Positions 1-8,271 of a DNA stretch of 64,000 nucleotides are shown here, in pieces. Below the pieces are notes generated by a model. That model searched no databases. It worked only from the letters and a program-made list of their open reading frames with translations, and was not told the DNA's origin. The DNA is from JAGPUQ01 sp050250395 (GTDB lineage Bacteria > Pseudomonadota > Gammaproteobacteria > Pseudomonadales > Porticoccaceae). Position 1 is the stretch's first letter. Every line of letters starts with the position of its first letter. The translations under genes were made by a program, and so were the position numbers. The DNA lies in assembly GCA_050250395.1 (NCBI GenBank), contig JBFWOQ010000007.1, positions 1-64,000 of the forward strand, written 5' to 3'.

Positions 1-67
1 CCACCTTGCCGGGCAACAGATCCTTGATCCGGTCCCATTGGCTGTTCCGCAGCACTCGTCGCGACAT
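1..67 (-). CDS. IS5-family transposase, N-terminal fragment (runs off the window)
   Basis: The first 22 codons read MSRRVLRNSQWDRIKDLLPG and continue off the left edge. The pattern of a Trp followed by I-x-D/P-L-L-P-G is the start of the helix-turn-helix (DUF4096-like) domain of IS5-family DDE transposases. The ATG is at 65-67 on the minus strand, close to the element end, as expected for these short insertion sequences. The catalytic DDE region is outside the window, so integrity cannot be judged. Confidence 0.65.
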   Translation of the reverse strand, partial: MSRRVLRNSQWDRIKDLLPGKV

Positions 68-125
68 CTCCCCAACTCCCTCAATAAGTTGGAGAGATAG
101 TCTAACCCCTATTGTTAACAGGCCC
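1..125 (-). mobile_element. IS5-like insertion sequence, one end only
   Basis: This is the 5' end of an insertion sequence that continues beyond the left edge of the window. It holds the start of a minus-strand transposase. The likely terminal repeat, read inward from about 125, begins GGGCCTGTTAACAATAGGGG, which is the style of end seen in IS5-family elements of the IS427/ISL2 type. The other end and the target duplication are out of view. The boundary at 125 is inferred from where the terminal-repeat-like sequence stops. Confidence 0.6.
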
Positions 126-131
126 TAATAG

Positions 132-968
132 ATGTGGAATAGGCAAGAGGTTGAGGCTACCGTCGCTGATTATTTCCACATGCTGATGTTGGAGTTGGCG
201 GGCCAGTCATATAACAAGTCGGCGCATCGCAAGCTGCTGCTGCAAAAACTTTATGGCCGAACGGCCTCGGCGGTTGAGAGAAAGCACCAAAACATCAGCG
301 CCATACTTATTGGGTATGGCGTTCCTTACATATCTGGCTACAAGCCGCTCGGTAACTATCAAGGGTTGCTGAAGGATGTGGTTGAGGAAAAATTAAAGGC
401 TGATTCTGTTTTTGAGCAGGCGGTTGATGCTGCTTGCTCAGCGCCGGCGGTATTACCGTTGTTGTCCGATTATTCCAACTTACTAGTTGATTCGCCCAAG
501 TTCAATCATGTGGTGTCTGAACCTGAAGCTACCGGAGCATATGGAGCAGTTCCTCAGAAACGAGACTATCTGGCCAGAGAAGCTCGCAATGCCCTACTGG
601 GGTTGGCTGGAGAAGAATTTGCTCTCAATTATGAGCATTATCGACTCTACTCTCTCGGAAAAAAGGACTTAGCAGATCGTGTCGAGCACGTTTCCAAAAC
701 GAGGGGCGATGGGGCAGGGTACGACATCCTGTCGTTCGACGTTACTGGCCGTGAACGCTTCATAGAAGTAAAGACAACAGCTTTTGGAAAGGAGACTCCA
801 TTTTTCATCAGCAGGGGAGAGCTAAGATTTTCCAAGGAATATGAAGATGGGTTTCATATTTATAGACTATTCGACTTCCGACGCAAACCGAAACTTTTTG
901 ACCTTCCAGGTTCGCCAGAAAAACATTGCAATTTGAATCCCGTCACTTACATATGCCAATTCACGTAG
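132..968 (+). CDS. DUF3883 domain protein (PD-(D/E)XK-like)
   Basis: A 278-residue protein. The C-terminal half (about 170-270) has the DUF3883 (NO VEIN C-terminal) pattern: G-Y-D-I-L-S-F-D followed about 10 residues later by RFIEVKTT. That Asp...Glu-x-Lys arrangement resembles the PD-(D/E)XK nuclease core, so nucleic-acid binding or cleavage is likely but unproven. The N-terminal half (WNRQEVEATVADYF, ERKHQNISAIL) is the conserved partner region found in stand-alone members. DUF3883 proteins often sit in restriction and defence loci. The start lies only 6 bp from the end of an insertion sequence, and no Shine-Dalgarno is visible, so the native promoter has probably been lost. GC content is lower than in the genes to its right. 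Confidence 0.7.
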   Translation: MWNRQEVEATVADYFHMLMLELAGQSYNKSAHRKLLLQKLYGRTASAVERKHQNISAILIGYGVPYISGYKPLGNYQGLLKDVVEEKLKADSVFEQAVDAACSAPAVLPLLSDYSNLLVDSPKFNHVVSEPEATGAYGAVPQKRDYLAREARNALLGLAGEEFALNYEHYRLYSLGKKDLADRVEHVSKTRGDGAGYDILSFDVTGRERFIEVKTTAFGKETPFFISRGELRFSKEYEDGFHIYRLFDFRRKPKLFDLPGSPEKHCNLNPVTYICQFT

Positions 969-1028
969 GCGCTGTTTTGGCATCACCGCAGACCACTCCA
1001 TACGCGGCAGCAGAACGCCGCAAATGAA

Positions 1029-1056
1029 AAGGCCACCCGAGGGTGGCCTTCTTTTT
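1029..1056. terminator. Bidirectional rho-independent terminator
   Basis: A 10-bp perfect stem (AAGGCCACCC / GGGTGGCCTT) with a 2-base loop is followed by a run of T on the plus strand and by AAAA/TTTT on the other. It lies between two convergent genes and should stop transcription from both sides. Confidence 0.85.
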
Positions 1057-1088
1057 TGTGCTGTGCCGTTCGACAGCGTCGGCAACCA

Positions 1089-2192
1089 TCATTTACCGTG
1101 CAGGATTACCCCACGGATATTGCGGCCGGCGACCATGTCGTCGAAGCCCTGGTGCACTTCCTCGATCGTGTAGGTGCGCGATTGCATGCGGTCGAGATCG
1201 AGCTGTCCGGCCTCGTAAAAGCCGAGCAGGGTCTCGAAATCCACCTTGGCATTGGTGCTGCCGTAGATGCAGCCGCAGACCTTCTTGGCGGACAGCGCCA
1301 TTTCGAGGCCGCTGAACTTGTACTCTTCGGTCGCGCCGGGAGCGCCCACCAGGCAGCAGGTGCCGCCGCGCCGGGTCGCCGCATAGGCCTGGGCGACAAC
1401 CGACGGAATGCCGATCACTTCAAACGCATAGTCGACGCCGACGCCGCCGGTGATCTCCATGATCTGGGCCACCGGATCCTTGCCGGCGTTGACCGTGTGG
1501 GTGGCGCCGAATTCGCGCGCGGCTTCCAGCTTGGCATCGTTGAGATCGACTGCGATCAGCGGATTTGCACCCGCGATCTTCGCGCCCTGCAACGCGGAGA
1601 GACCGACGCCGCCGCAACCGAACACGGCGACGCTGCTGCCCGGCTGGACCTTGGCGGTGTTGAGCGCGGCGCCCGCGCCGGTCATCACGCCGCAGCCCAC
1701 CAGGGCGGCCGCGCTGAGGCTGTATTTCTTCTTGATCGGCACCACGCACATGGCGGGGCAGACGACCTGCTCGGCCATGTTGCCCAGCGCGGCGAACGCG
1801 CCGATGGGCTTGCCATCGAGTTTCACGCGGCTGGTGCCATCGGGCTGCATGCCGCTGAACAGGTCCGTCGCCGTGCACAACCAGGGTTCCTGGTGCTGGC
1901 AGAAATGACAGGTTCCGCACATGGGGATGAACGAGGTGATGACGTGGTCGCCGACCTTCACGTTGGTGACGTTGGCGCCGATTTCCTCGACCACGCCGGC
2001 GCCTTCGTGGCCCAGCACGATGGGCATTGGCATCGGCAGTTTGCCGTTGATCACCGACAGGTCCGACATGCACAGGCCGGTTGCGGCCATGCGGATGCGC
2101 ACTTCATTGGCCTTCGGTGGGTCCAGCTCGATTTCCTGTACGGAGTATTCGTTTTTCGCGGTGAGCACCACGGCTTTAACTTTGATGGTCAT
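1089..2192 (-). CDS. Zinc-dependent alcohol dehydrogenase (MDR family, class III-like)
   Basis: A 367-residue medium-chain dehydrogenase predicted to oxidise an alcohol or aldehyde adduct with NAD. The catalytic zinc region is present (C-M-S-D near residue 38, GHEGAGVVEEIG around 60-70). The structural zinc loop reads CGTCHFCQ...WLC. The nucleotide fold has GCGGVGL followed by an acidic residue. The start was placed at 2192 because GAGGA lies 4-5 bp upstream and the protein then begins MTIKVKAVVL, the usual N-terminus; an upstream in-frame extension to 2324 is not conserved-looking. It stands alone, convergent with the DUF3883 gene. Substrate is unknown; class III enzymes include formaldehyde dehydrogenases and mycothiol- or coenzyme-linked relatives. 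Confidence 0.85.
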   Translation of the reverse strand: MTIKVKAVVLTAKNEYSVQEIELDPPKANEVRIRMAATGLCMSDLSVINGKLPMPMPIVLGHEGAGVVEEIGANVTNVKVGDHVITSFIPMCGTCHFCQHQEPWLCTATDLFSGMQPDGTSRVKLDGKPIGAFAALGNMAEQVVCPAMCVVPIKKKYSLSAAALVGCGVMTGAGAALNTAKVQPGSSVAVFGCGGVGLSALQGAKIAGANPLIAVDLNDAKLEAAREFGATHTVNAGKDPVAQIMEITGGVGVDYAFEVIGIPSVVAQAYAATRRGGTCCLVGAPGATEEYKFSGLEMALSAKKVCGCIYGSTNAKVDFETLLGFYEAGQLDLDRMQSRTYTIEEVHQGFDDMVAGRNIRGVILHGK

Positions 2193-2352
2193 AGCATCCT
2201 CGGCGGGTCGGACAGTGGAGTCGGGTAATCGTCTTATGGCTACCTCTCCTCGCATCGCCACGGGGCGCCGGTATACCAGCCTGTGGGTGGAGGTAGAGTC
2301 GCGCGGAATGATACACGCCCGCACGCCGCCGGATAACCCGATGCGGCTGCGA

Positions 2353-3975
2353 TCATCGGACCGGCGCTTTGCGCGGCTTGCGGGCAGCGGCCGTCCTGGC
2401 GGGCGCCGGTTTGCCCCCGGACTTTTGCTTGCCGGTCGGCGCGCCCTTGGCGGGCCGGACGCGCTTCTTCCTGGCGCCGGTTTTAGGCGCGGCTTTTTTG
2501 ATGGCCTTCAGACTGGGCGGACGCTGGTTGGGGCCGGTGACGGGCACCGCGTGCCTGGGCTCGAATCCCTGGATTTCCCGGCGCTGCAACGGCTTGCCGA
2601 TCAGGGTTTCGATGGCGTTCAACTGCACCGCCTCGTCCGCGCACACCAGCGAGATAGCCTCGCCCGCCGCGCCGGCGCGCGCCGTGCGCCCGACCCGGTG
2701 CACATAGCCTTCCGGAGCGACGGGCAGGTCGAGGTTCACCACCAGCGGCAGGCCGCTGATGTCGAGCCCCCGCGCGGCCACGTCGGTCGCCACCAACACC
2801 CGCACGGTGCCGGCCTGGAAGCGCCTTAGCGCGGCGAGGCGGGCGGCCTGGGTGATGTCGCCGTGGATGGCATCGGTGCCGATGTTCTGGAATTTGAGGC
2901 TGGTCACCAGCTCGTCCACCCGCTTGCGGGTCTTGGCGAACACCAGCACCCGGGGCCAGTGGCGCTTGCGCAACAGGTGGCAGAACAGCTCCAGTTTGCG
3001 CTGCTTGTCCACCGGGATCAGCCACTGTTTGACGGTGCCGACGGTGGTGTTGCGCGGGCTGGCGTCGATCTGCAGGGGCTTGTCCAGCAGCCCCGCGGCC
3101 AGTTCGCGGATGGCGTCGGAGAAGGTCGCGGAGTACAGCAGCGTCTGGCGCCGGCGGGGCAGCAGGGTCAGGATCTCCCGTAGCTCCCGATTGAAGCCCA
3201 GGTCGAGCATACGATCGGCCTCGTCGAGCACCAGCATTTGCAGGGCGTGGAGCCGGAGCGCGTTCTTCCCGTGGAGATCGAGCAGGCGGCCCGGGGTGGC
3301 GACCAGAATGTCGGCGCCGCGCCGCAACGCCATCATCTGCGGGTTCAGGCTGGTGCCGCCGTAGGCGACCAGGATGCGCAGCGAGAGATGGCGACCGTAG
3401 GCCTTCAGGTTGTCCGCCACTTGCTGCGCCAGCTCGCGGGTCGGGGTGAGCACCAGGGCGCGCACGCAATTCGGGCTGACCGCCGTGCCGGCATCGAGTT
3501 TCTGCAGCAGCGGCAGCGCGAAACTGCCGGTTTTGCCGGAGCCGGTCTGCGCGGCGGCGATCAGGTCGCGTCCGGCCAGCACCGGAGGCATCGCCTGGCG
3601 CTGAATCGGCGTCGGTGTGTGGTGCTCCAGCTCGGCAAGTGCGCGCAGCAGGGGTTCGATCAGACCGAGAGTGGCGAAGTTCATGGCGTTGTCGTCCGGC
3701 AAATGAAGGTCATCCGGTTGGGGCGTGGCGTTCGCCAGCAGTTGCAGTTTGGCCGCGCGGTCGAGCCGCTTTACCGCGTATTCGCGGCGCAACGCCTGGG
3801 CACGATCCGGCAGGCGCTCACTATAGGCCAGACTGACCGGTCGGCGGCCGCGCGTGTAGCGGGCGCCCGCCGTGCCCTGGTTGTGTTCGCGCACGCGGCG
3901 TTCGATGTCGGTGGTGATGCCGCTGTACAGACTCCCGTCGGCGCAGCGCAGGAGATAAAAATACCAGTCGCTCAT
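2353..3975 (-). CDS. rhlE: GIY-YIG domain fused to RhlE-type DEAD-box RNA helicase
   Basis: One 540-residue frame with two parts. Residues 1-80 match a YhbQ-like GIY-YIG nuclease domain (WYFYLLRCADGSLYSGIT...REHNQG). Residues 98 onward are a complete RhlE helicase: Q-motif region (TPTPIQ), Walker A AAQTGSGKT at 141-149, DEAD box, SAT, and HRVGRTARAG. A Lys/Arg/Pro-rich tail of about 80 residues follows. RhlE remodels RNA and ribosome precursors. The helicase could instead start at Met98 (3684), where stand-alone RhlE proteins begin MNF, but no strong ribosome site precedes that ATG and no stop codon separates the parts. Either a true fusion or two translation products is possible. Confidence 0.85.
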   Translation of the reverse strand: MSDWYFYLLRCADGSLYSGITTDIERRVREHNQGTAGARYTRGRRPVSLAYSERLPDRAQALRREYAVKRLDRAAKLQLLANATPQPDDLHLPDDNAMNFATLGLIEPLLRALAELEHHTPTPIQRQAMPPVLAGRDLIAAAQTGSGKTGSFALPLLQKLDAGTAVSPNCVRALVLTPTRELAQQVADNLKAYGRHLSLRILVAYGGTSLNPQMMALRRGADILVATPGRLLDLHGKNALRLHALQMLVLDEADRMLDLGFNRELREILTLLPRRRQTLLYSATFSDAIRELAAGLLDKPLQIDASPRNTTVGTVKQWLIPVDKQRKLELFCHLLRKRHWPRVLVFAKTRKRVDELVTSLKFQNIGTDAIHGDITQAARLAALRRFQAGTVRVLVATDVAARGLDISGLPLVVNLDLPVAPEGYVHRVGRTARAGAAGEAISLVCADEAVQLNAIETLIGKPLQRREIQGFEPRHAVPVTGPNQRPPSLKAIKKAAPKTGARKKRVRPAKGAPTGKQKSGGKPAPARTAAARKPRKAPVR

Positions 3976-4246
3976 GGGTGGTTCGGCGTGGAGTTCCGAT
4001 GTTGGGCCACGGCCGCCGCATCTTCCCGCATGCAGTCGGCCGGTTTTGCGCGATCGCCAGGCGGCAGTTTGCCGAAAGCGCGACCCGGGTACGAGAAATT
4101 ACGGACTCGGCGCGCCGAACCCGTACTGGAACCAATGGGCATTGCCTTGCGTGCGGCGGCCACTGGCCGCGCGATGATATCCGTCGGAACCGATCTGTCA
4201 CGGTCTTTTGGGTATACTCGGGCCTGATTCTTTCAGGTGACAGCGG

Positions 4247-5146
4247 GTGAAGAATCTCGCCGACAAGCTGGTGATCGCGATCTCATCGCGGGCGCTGTTC
4301 GATCTGAGCGAGAGTCACGCTATCTTCCAGAATCAAGGGCTTGGCGCTTATGCCCGATACCAGATCGAGCATGAGGGCCAGGTGCTCGAGCCCGGAGAGG
4401 CGTTTCCGCTGGTCGAGAAACTGCTGCGCATCAATGCCCAGTTGCCGCCCGAGCGGGGTGTCGAGGTGATCCTGCTGTCGCGCAATTCCGCCGACACCGG
4501 GCTGCGGATTTTCAATTCCATCGAGCACTACGGCCTCAGCATTTCGCGCGCTGCTTTTTGCGGTGGCAGCAGTCCCTACCGCTATGTGCGCGCCTTTGGC
4601 TGCGATCTGTTTCTGTCCACTCACGCCGACGATGTACGCAATGCCCTCGATCAGGGTTTTGCCGCCGCCACGCTGTTGCCCTCCAGCCGCGCGCCTTCGG
4701 GAAGCGATCAGGTGCGGTTTGCCTTCGACGGCGACGCGGTACTGTTTTCCGACGAGGCCGAGCGGGTTTATCAGGAGCAGGGGCTGGAGGCGTTCGCCGC
4801 GAGCGAAAAGGCCGCCGCGCATCAGCCGTTGAGCGGCGGGCCGTTCAAGAACTTCCTCCAGTCCCTGCATCGGTTGCAGGCGGAGTTCTCGCCCGATACC
4901 AGCCCGATACGCACCGCGCTGGTGACGGCACGCTCCGCGCCCGCACATCAGCGCGTGGTGCTGACCCTGCGGGAGTGGAATATCCGGATCGACGAATCGC
5001 TGTTTCTGGGCGGGCTCGACAAAGGCGAATTTTTGCGCGCCTACGGTGCCGACGTATTCTTCGACGACCAGCAGCGTCACTGCGAGTCCGCGAGCGGCCA
5101 CGTCGCCACCGGTCATGTCCCCCACGGGATCGTCAATCAGCGTTGA
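4247..5146 (+). CDS. Cytosolic 5'-nucleotidase family protein (PF06189)
   Basis: A 299-residue protein of the bacterial 5'-nucleotidase group related to vertebrate cN-I. It should dephosphorylate nucleoside monophosphates in the cytoplasm. Family-typical segments are ISSRALFDL near the N-terminus (the usual first D of the HAD nucleophile is replaced by a conserved S-R-A-L-F-D-L block), YGLSISRAAFCGG, FLSTHADDV, and the C-terminal FFDDQ. The start is a GTG at 4247 with AGGTGA about 6 bp upstream. It is divergent from the rhlE fusion gene and lies 138 bp upstream of cysB on the same strand. A TATACT hexamer at 4213-4218 could be a -10 element, but no good -35 was found. Confidence 0.8.
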   Translation: MKNLADKLVIAISSRALFDLSESHAIFQNQGLGAYARYQIEHEGQVLEPGEAFPLVEKLLRINAQLPPERGVEVILLSRNSADTGLRIFNSIEHYGLSISRAAFCGGSSPYRYVRAFGCDLFLSTHADDVRNALDQGFAAATLLPSSRAPSGSDQVRFAFDGDAVLFSDEAERVYQEQGLEAFAASEKAAAHQPLSGGPFKNFLQSLHRLQAEFSPDTSPIRTALVTARSAPAHQRVVLTLREWNIRIDESLFLGGLDKGEFLRAYGADVFFDDQQRHCESASGHVATGHVPHGIVNQR

Positions 5147-5284
5147 ACCCGCCGTCGCGGCCTTCTGGCGCGCAGTGCCGGCGCTGTTGCCGGCGTCGGG
5201 AAGCTCCCTTATATTCTGGAACGGAATGGCCGCGTATGTTTTTATGCCGATTCGGCGATCTGGCCGCGATCTGAGCGAGGACGA

Positions 5285-6259
5285 ATGAAGCTGCAACAGT
5301 TGCGCTATATCTGGGAAGTCGCCCACCACGAGCTCAATGTGTCGGTAACGGCACAGAGCCTCTACACCTCACAACCGGGCATCAGCAAACAGATTCGGCT
5401 GCTGGAAGACGAGCTGGGTCTCCAGATCTTCACCCGCAGCGGCAAGCATCTGACCCGGATCACTCCGGTGGGGGAGGAGGTGCTCAGGGTGGCCGGGGAG
5501 ATACTCGCCAAGGTCGATGTCATCAAGCAGTTGGCCCAGGAGCACAGTGCGCCCGAGCGCGGCAGCCTGTCGATCGCCACCACGCATACGCAAGCGCGCT
5601 ATGCACTGCCGCCGGTGATCGAAAGATTCATCGCCAAATACCCCTCGGTCGCCTTGCACATGCACCAGGGCACGCCGTTGCAGATTTCCGAGATGGCATC
5701 CGAGGGGAGCGTCGATTTCGCGATCGCCACCGAGGCGCTGGAACTGTTCGGGAACCTGCTGATGATGCCCTGCTATCGCTGGAACCGCTGCATCCTGGTG
5801 CCGCGCAACCATCCGTTGTGCCAGGTTTCCAAATTGCGCCTGGAGGATGTCGCCGCCCATCCCATTGTCACCTATGTGTTCGGCTTTACCGGGCGTTCCC
5901 GCCTGGATGAGGCGTTCCGCGCCCAGCACCTTGAGCCCAGGGTGGTTTTTACCGCCACCGATGCCGACGTGATCAAGACCTATGTGCGTCTGGGTCTGGG
6001 CATCGGCATCGTCGCCCACATGGCCTATGAACCCCAACTGGATGCGGATCTGGTCGCCCTGGATGCCAGTCACCTGTTCGACTCCAGCGTCACCAGCATC
6101 GGATTTCGGCGCGGGAGTTTCCTGCGCGGCTTCATGTACGACTTCATTCAGGGCTTCGCGCCCCACCTGACGCGGGATGTGGTCGACAAGGCCTGCGCCC
6201 TGAGCGACCGCGCGGAACTGGCGCAATTCTTTGCCGGATTCGAATTGCCCGTTTATTGA
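5285..6259 (+). CDS. cysB: LysR-type regulator CysB
   Basis: A 324-residue LysR-type transcription factor, the exact length of enterobacterial CysB. Residues 1-60 form the winged helix-turn-helix (MKLQQLRYIWEVA...TSQPGISKQIRLLEDELG). The rest is the substrate-binding domain that in CysB senses N-acetylserine, with the family segments TTHTQARYALP and YVFGFTGRSRLD. CysB activates sulfate assimilation genes under sulfur limitation; the neighbouring cysH is a likely target. AGCGAGGA precedes the ATG. It converges with cysH on a shared terminator. Confidence 0.93.
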   Translation: MKLQQLRYIWEVAHHELNVSVTAQSLYTSQPGISKQIRLLEDELGLQIFTRSGKHLTRITPVGEEVLRVAGEILAKVDVIKQLAQEHSAPERGSLSIATTHTQARYALPPVIERFIAKYPSVALHMHQGTPLQISEMASEGSVDFAIATEALELFGNLLMMPCYRWNRCILVPRNHPLCQVSKLRLEDVAAHPIVTYVFGFTGRSRLDEAFRAQHLEPRVVFTATDADVIKTYVRLGLGIGIVAHMAYEPQLDADLVALDASHLFDSSVTSIGFRRGSFLRGFMYDFIQGFAPHLTRDVVDKACALSDRAELAQFFAGFELPVY

Positions 6260-6331
6260 CAGCCGGGTGCTGCGGTCGGCGCCGGCTGCCGCTGCCTTGA
6301 CGCTGCTGTCCTGATGCTGAAGCAATCCCAC

Positions 6332-6366
6332 CACGAAAAAGCCCCGGTGAACGGGGCTTTTTCGTG
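6332..6366. terminator. Bidirectional terminator between cysB and cysH
   Basis: A 14-bp perfect stem (CACGAAAAAGCCCC and its complement) with a 7-base loop contains A5 and T5 tracts on both arms. It should act in both directions and separates the convergent cysB and cysH. Confidence 0.9.
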
Positions 6367-6402
6367 AGGGTTTGTTGGTGGTGGTTTGCGGGATCGCGAC
6401 GC

Positions 6403-7131
6403 TCAGGATTCGATATTGACCGCGTGCAGACCACACTCTTTCTTGGTGGCTTCTTCCCACCACCAGCGGCCTTCGCGCTCGTGCTGGCCGGGCCCGACGG
6501 GGCGTGTGCAGGGTTCGCAGCCGATGCTGATGAAACCGCGGTCGTGCAGCTCGTTGTAGGGGACGTTGTTGCCGCGGATGTAGTCCCACACCTGCGCGGA
6601 AGTCCAGTTGGACAGGGGGTTGAACTTGGTCAGGGTGCCGCCGGCGCGGGCAAACGCCTTGTCGTCCTGGATCACCGGGATCTCGGCGCGGGTGTTGGGG
6701 CTCTGGTCCTTGCGCTGGCCGGTGATCCAGGCATCCAGGGTCGCCAGCTTGCGGCGCAGCGGATTGATCTTGCGGACGCCACAGCACTCCTTGTGATCGT
6801 CGCGGTAGAAGCTGAACAGGCCTTTTTCGCGCACCAGAGCTTCGACCGCCGCGGCTTCCGGCATCATCAGTTCTATGGCGATTCCGTAGTGCTCGCGCAC
6901 GCGGTCGATGAAGCGGTAGGTTTCCGGGTGCAGGCGCCCGGTGTCGAGGGAGAACACCTTGACGTCCTTGCGAATCCGGCAGGCCATGTCGATCAGCACC
7001 ACGTCTTCGGCGCCGCTGAAGGAGATGGCGATATTGTCGAATTCGCGCAATGCGTAGCCAATGATTTCCAGCGGCGACTTGGTGACTAGGCTGGAGTCTA
7101 CGTCGACGAGATTGAGCGCCTGACTGCCCAT
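6403..7131 (-). CDS. cysH: Assimilatory APS/PAPS reductase with [4Fe-4S] ligands
   Basis: A 242-residue enzyme that reduces activated sulfate to sulfite with thioredoxin. The PP-loop is ISFSGAEDV (36-44), and the conserved LDTGRLHPETY segment follows. Cysteines 116-117 (ECCGVRK), 205 and 208 (CEPC) are the four ligands of the iron-sulfur cluster found in APS-type reductases. The C-terminal ECGLH carries the catalytic Cys233. Because PAPS-only enzymes of the E. coli type lack the CC and CxxC ligands, adenylyl sulfate is the more likely substrate. It faces cysB across a terminator, consistent with CysB control. Confidence 0.92.
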   Translation of the reverse strand: MGSQALNLVDVDSSLVTKSPLEIIGYALREFDNIAISFSGAEDVVLIDMACRIRKDVKVFSLDTGRLHPETYRFIDRVREHYGIAIELMMPEAAAVEALVREKGLFSFYRDDHKECCGVRKINPLRRKLATLDAWITGQRKDQSPNTRAEIPVIQDDKAFARAGGTLTKFNPLSNWTSAQVWDYIRGNNVPYNELHDRGFISIGCEPCTRPVGPGQHEREGRWWWEEATKKECGLHAVNIES

Positions 7132-7149
7132 GGTCCGAACCTGTGGTTA

Positions 7150-7240
7150 GCGGTGGGGGCCAGCATAACAAAGGAAAATTTCCGGCAAAAAGAATAAAGC
7201 AGCATATTTTTAGAAGGGAAACCACGTTTCCCCGAGCAGT
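7150..7240 (-). promoter_or_regulatory. AT-rich cysH promoter region, possible CysB site
   Basis: The stretch upstream of cysH is strikingly AT-rich against GC-rich surroundings. On the minus strand a TATGCT hexamer (7162-7167) can serve as -10, with only a weak -35 (TTTTGC) 17 bp further up. CysB-activated promoters typically have a poor -35 and an AT-rich upstream binding region. No defined CysB motif can be demonstrated by eye. Confidence 0.35.
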
Positions 7241-7268
7241 TTCACTTCTCCGCGTTTCCGCGCAACCC

Positions 7269-8258
7269 TCAGGGAATATCCACCACCACGATGCCACGCG
7301 CATTGCCGGCTTCGATCAAGGCGTGAGCCGCCGCCGTCTCTGCCAGCGGCAGGCGCGCGGCGACCCGGTGCAGCAGTTGCCCGCGCGCGAGCGCAGCGGA
7401 TATATCGGCGATCGCCTGCCCCATGGCGGGCGCGGGCATCTCGTACATGAACACCCAGCGCAGGCTGAGATCCCTGTACATCATCCGGTAGAAGGGCAGG
7501 GTCGGGGTCGGCGCCGCCATGGAAGCATAAGTGGCGATGGTGCCGCCGGTGCGGATCCCATCCAGCACGTTTGCAAAGTTGCCGCCGAACTCGCCTTCCA
7601 CCACCAGATCGACGCCGATGCCCTGGGTGATGTCGAGTAGCTCCGTCGCGGTGCCGGCGCCGGGATGGTTGATCACCCAGTCGGCGCCGGCCGCGTGGCA
7701 GTCGGCCCGGCTGGCGTCGGAGCCGGCGGTGGCGATCACGGTGGCGCCGAACAGTTTGGCGAACTGGATCGCGTAGTAGCCCACCCGCCCCGCGCCGCCG
7801 GTGACCAGCACGGTTTGCTCCGCGACCGGTCCGGCCAGGGTGACGGCGCGATGCGCGGTCATGGCAGGGATGCCGAGACCGGCGCCGGTCGCGAAATCCA
7901 CGGCGTCCGGCAGCGGCACCGCGAACAACCCAGGCAGTGCGACGTACTGGGCCGCGGTTCCGCAGCGGCGGCGATGCTGGGCGTTATAGACCCAGACCCG
8001 CTCGCCGATGCGCGCGGCGCTCACGCCCGGGCCCACCGCCTCGATCACCCCGGCGCCGTCGCTGTGGGGAATCACGGGGCCTGCGTCGAGCAGGTTGGGC
8101 AGAGTGATGCCCGCGCGCTTTTTCACATCGGACGGATTCACGCCGGAGGTGTGCAACCGCACCAGTACCTCGCCGTGGCCGGGGGAGGGCGTGTCCCACG
8201 CGCCGAGCCGGAGACATTCCCCGGCGGGACCGAAATGTTCGTACCAGACGGCCAGCAT
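7269..8258 (-). CDS. NADPH:quinone oxidoreductase-like MDR protein
   Basis: A 329-residue zinc-free medium-chain reductase of the zeta-crystallin/QOR type. The N-terminal GroES-like domain contains SGVNPSDVKKRAG. The Rossmann fold (about 150-190) has VTGGAGRVGYYAIQFAK, followed by A-G-S-D-A-S-R, compatible with NADPH. No catalytic zinc cysteines are present. It is the last gene of a three-gene minus-strand run with two LLM-class oxidoreductases (13-15 bp gaps), suggesting one transcript for oxidation of an unidentified, probably hydrophobic, substrate. Confidence 0.82.
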   Translation of the reverse strand: MLAVWYEHFGPAGECLRLGAWDTPSPGHGEVLVRLHTSGVNPSDVKKRAGITLPNLLDAGPVIPHSDGAGVIEAVGPGVSAARIGERVWVYNAQHRRRCGTAAQYVALPGLFAVPLPDAVDFATGAGLGIPAMTAHRAVTLAGPVAEQTVLVTGGAGRVGYYAIQFAKLFGATVIATAGSDASRADCHAAGADWVINHPGAGTATELLDITQGIGVDLVVEGEFGGNFANVLDGIRTGGTIATYASMAAPTPTLPFYRMMYRDLSLRWVFMYEMPAPAMGQAIADISAALARGQLLHRVAARLPLAETAAAHALIEAGNARGIVVVDIP

Positions 8259-8271
8259 GATGAATTTCTGC

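Noticed and set aside
1056..2228. A 390-codon plus-strand frame opposite the alcohol dehydrogenase
   Set aside because: The minus strand shows the full MDR dehydrogenase pattern; the plus-strand product is His/Ala/Gly-rich and shadow-like.
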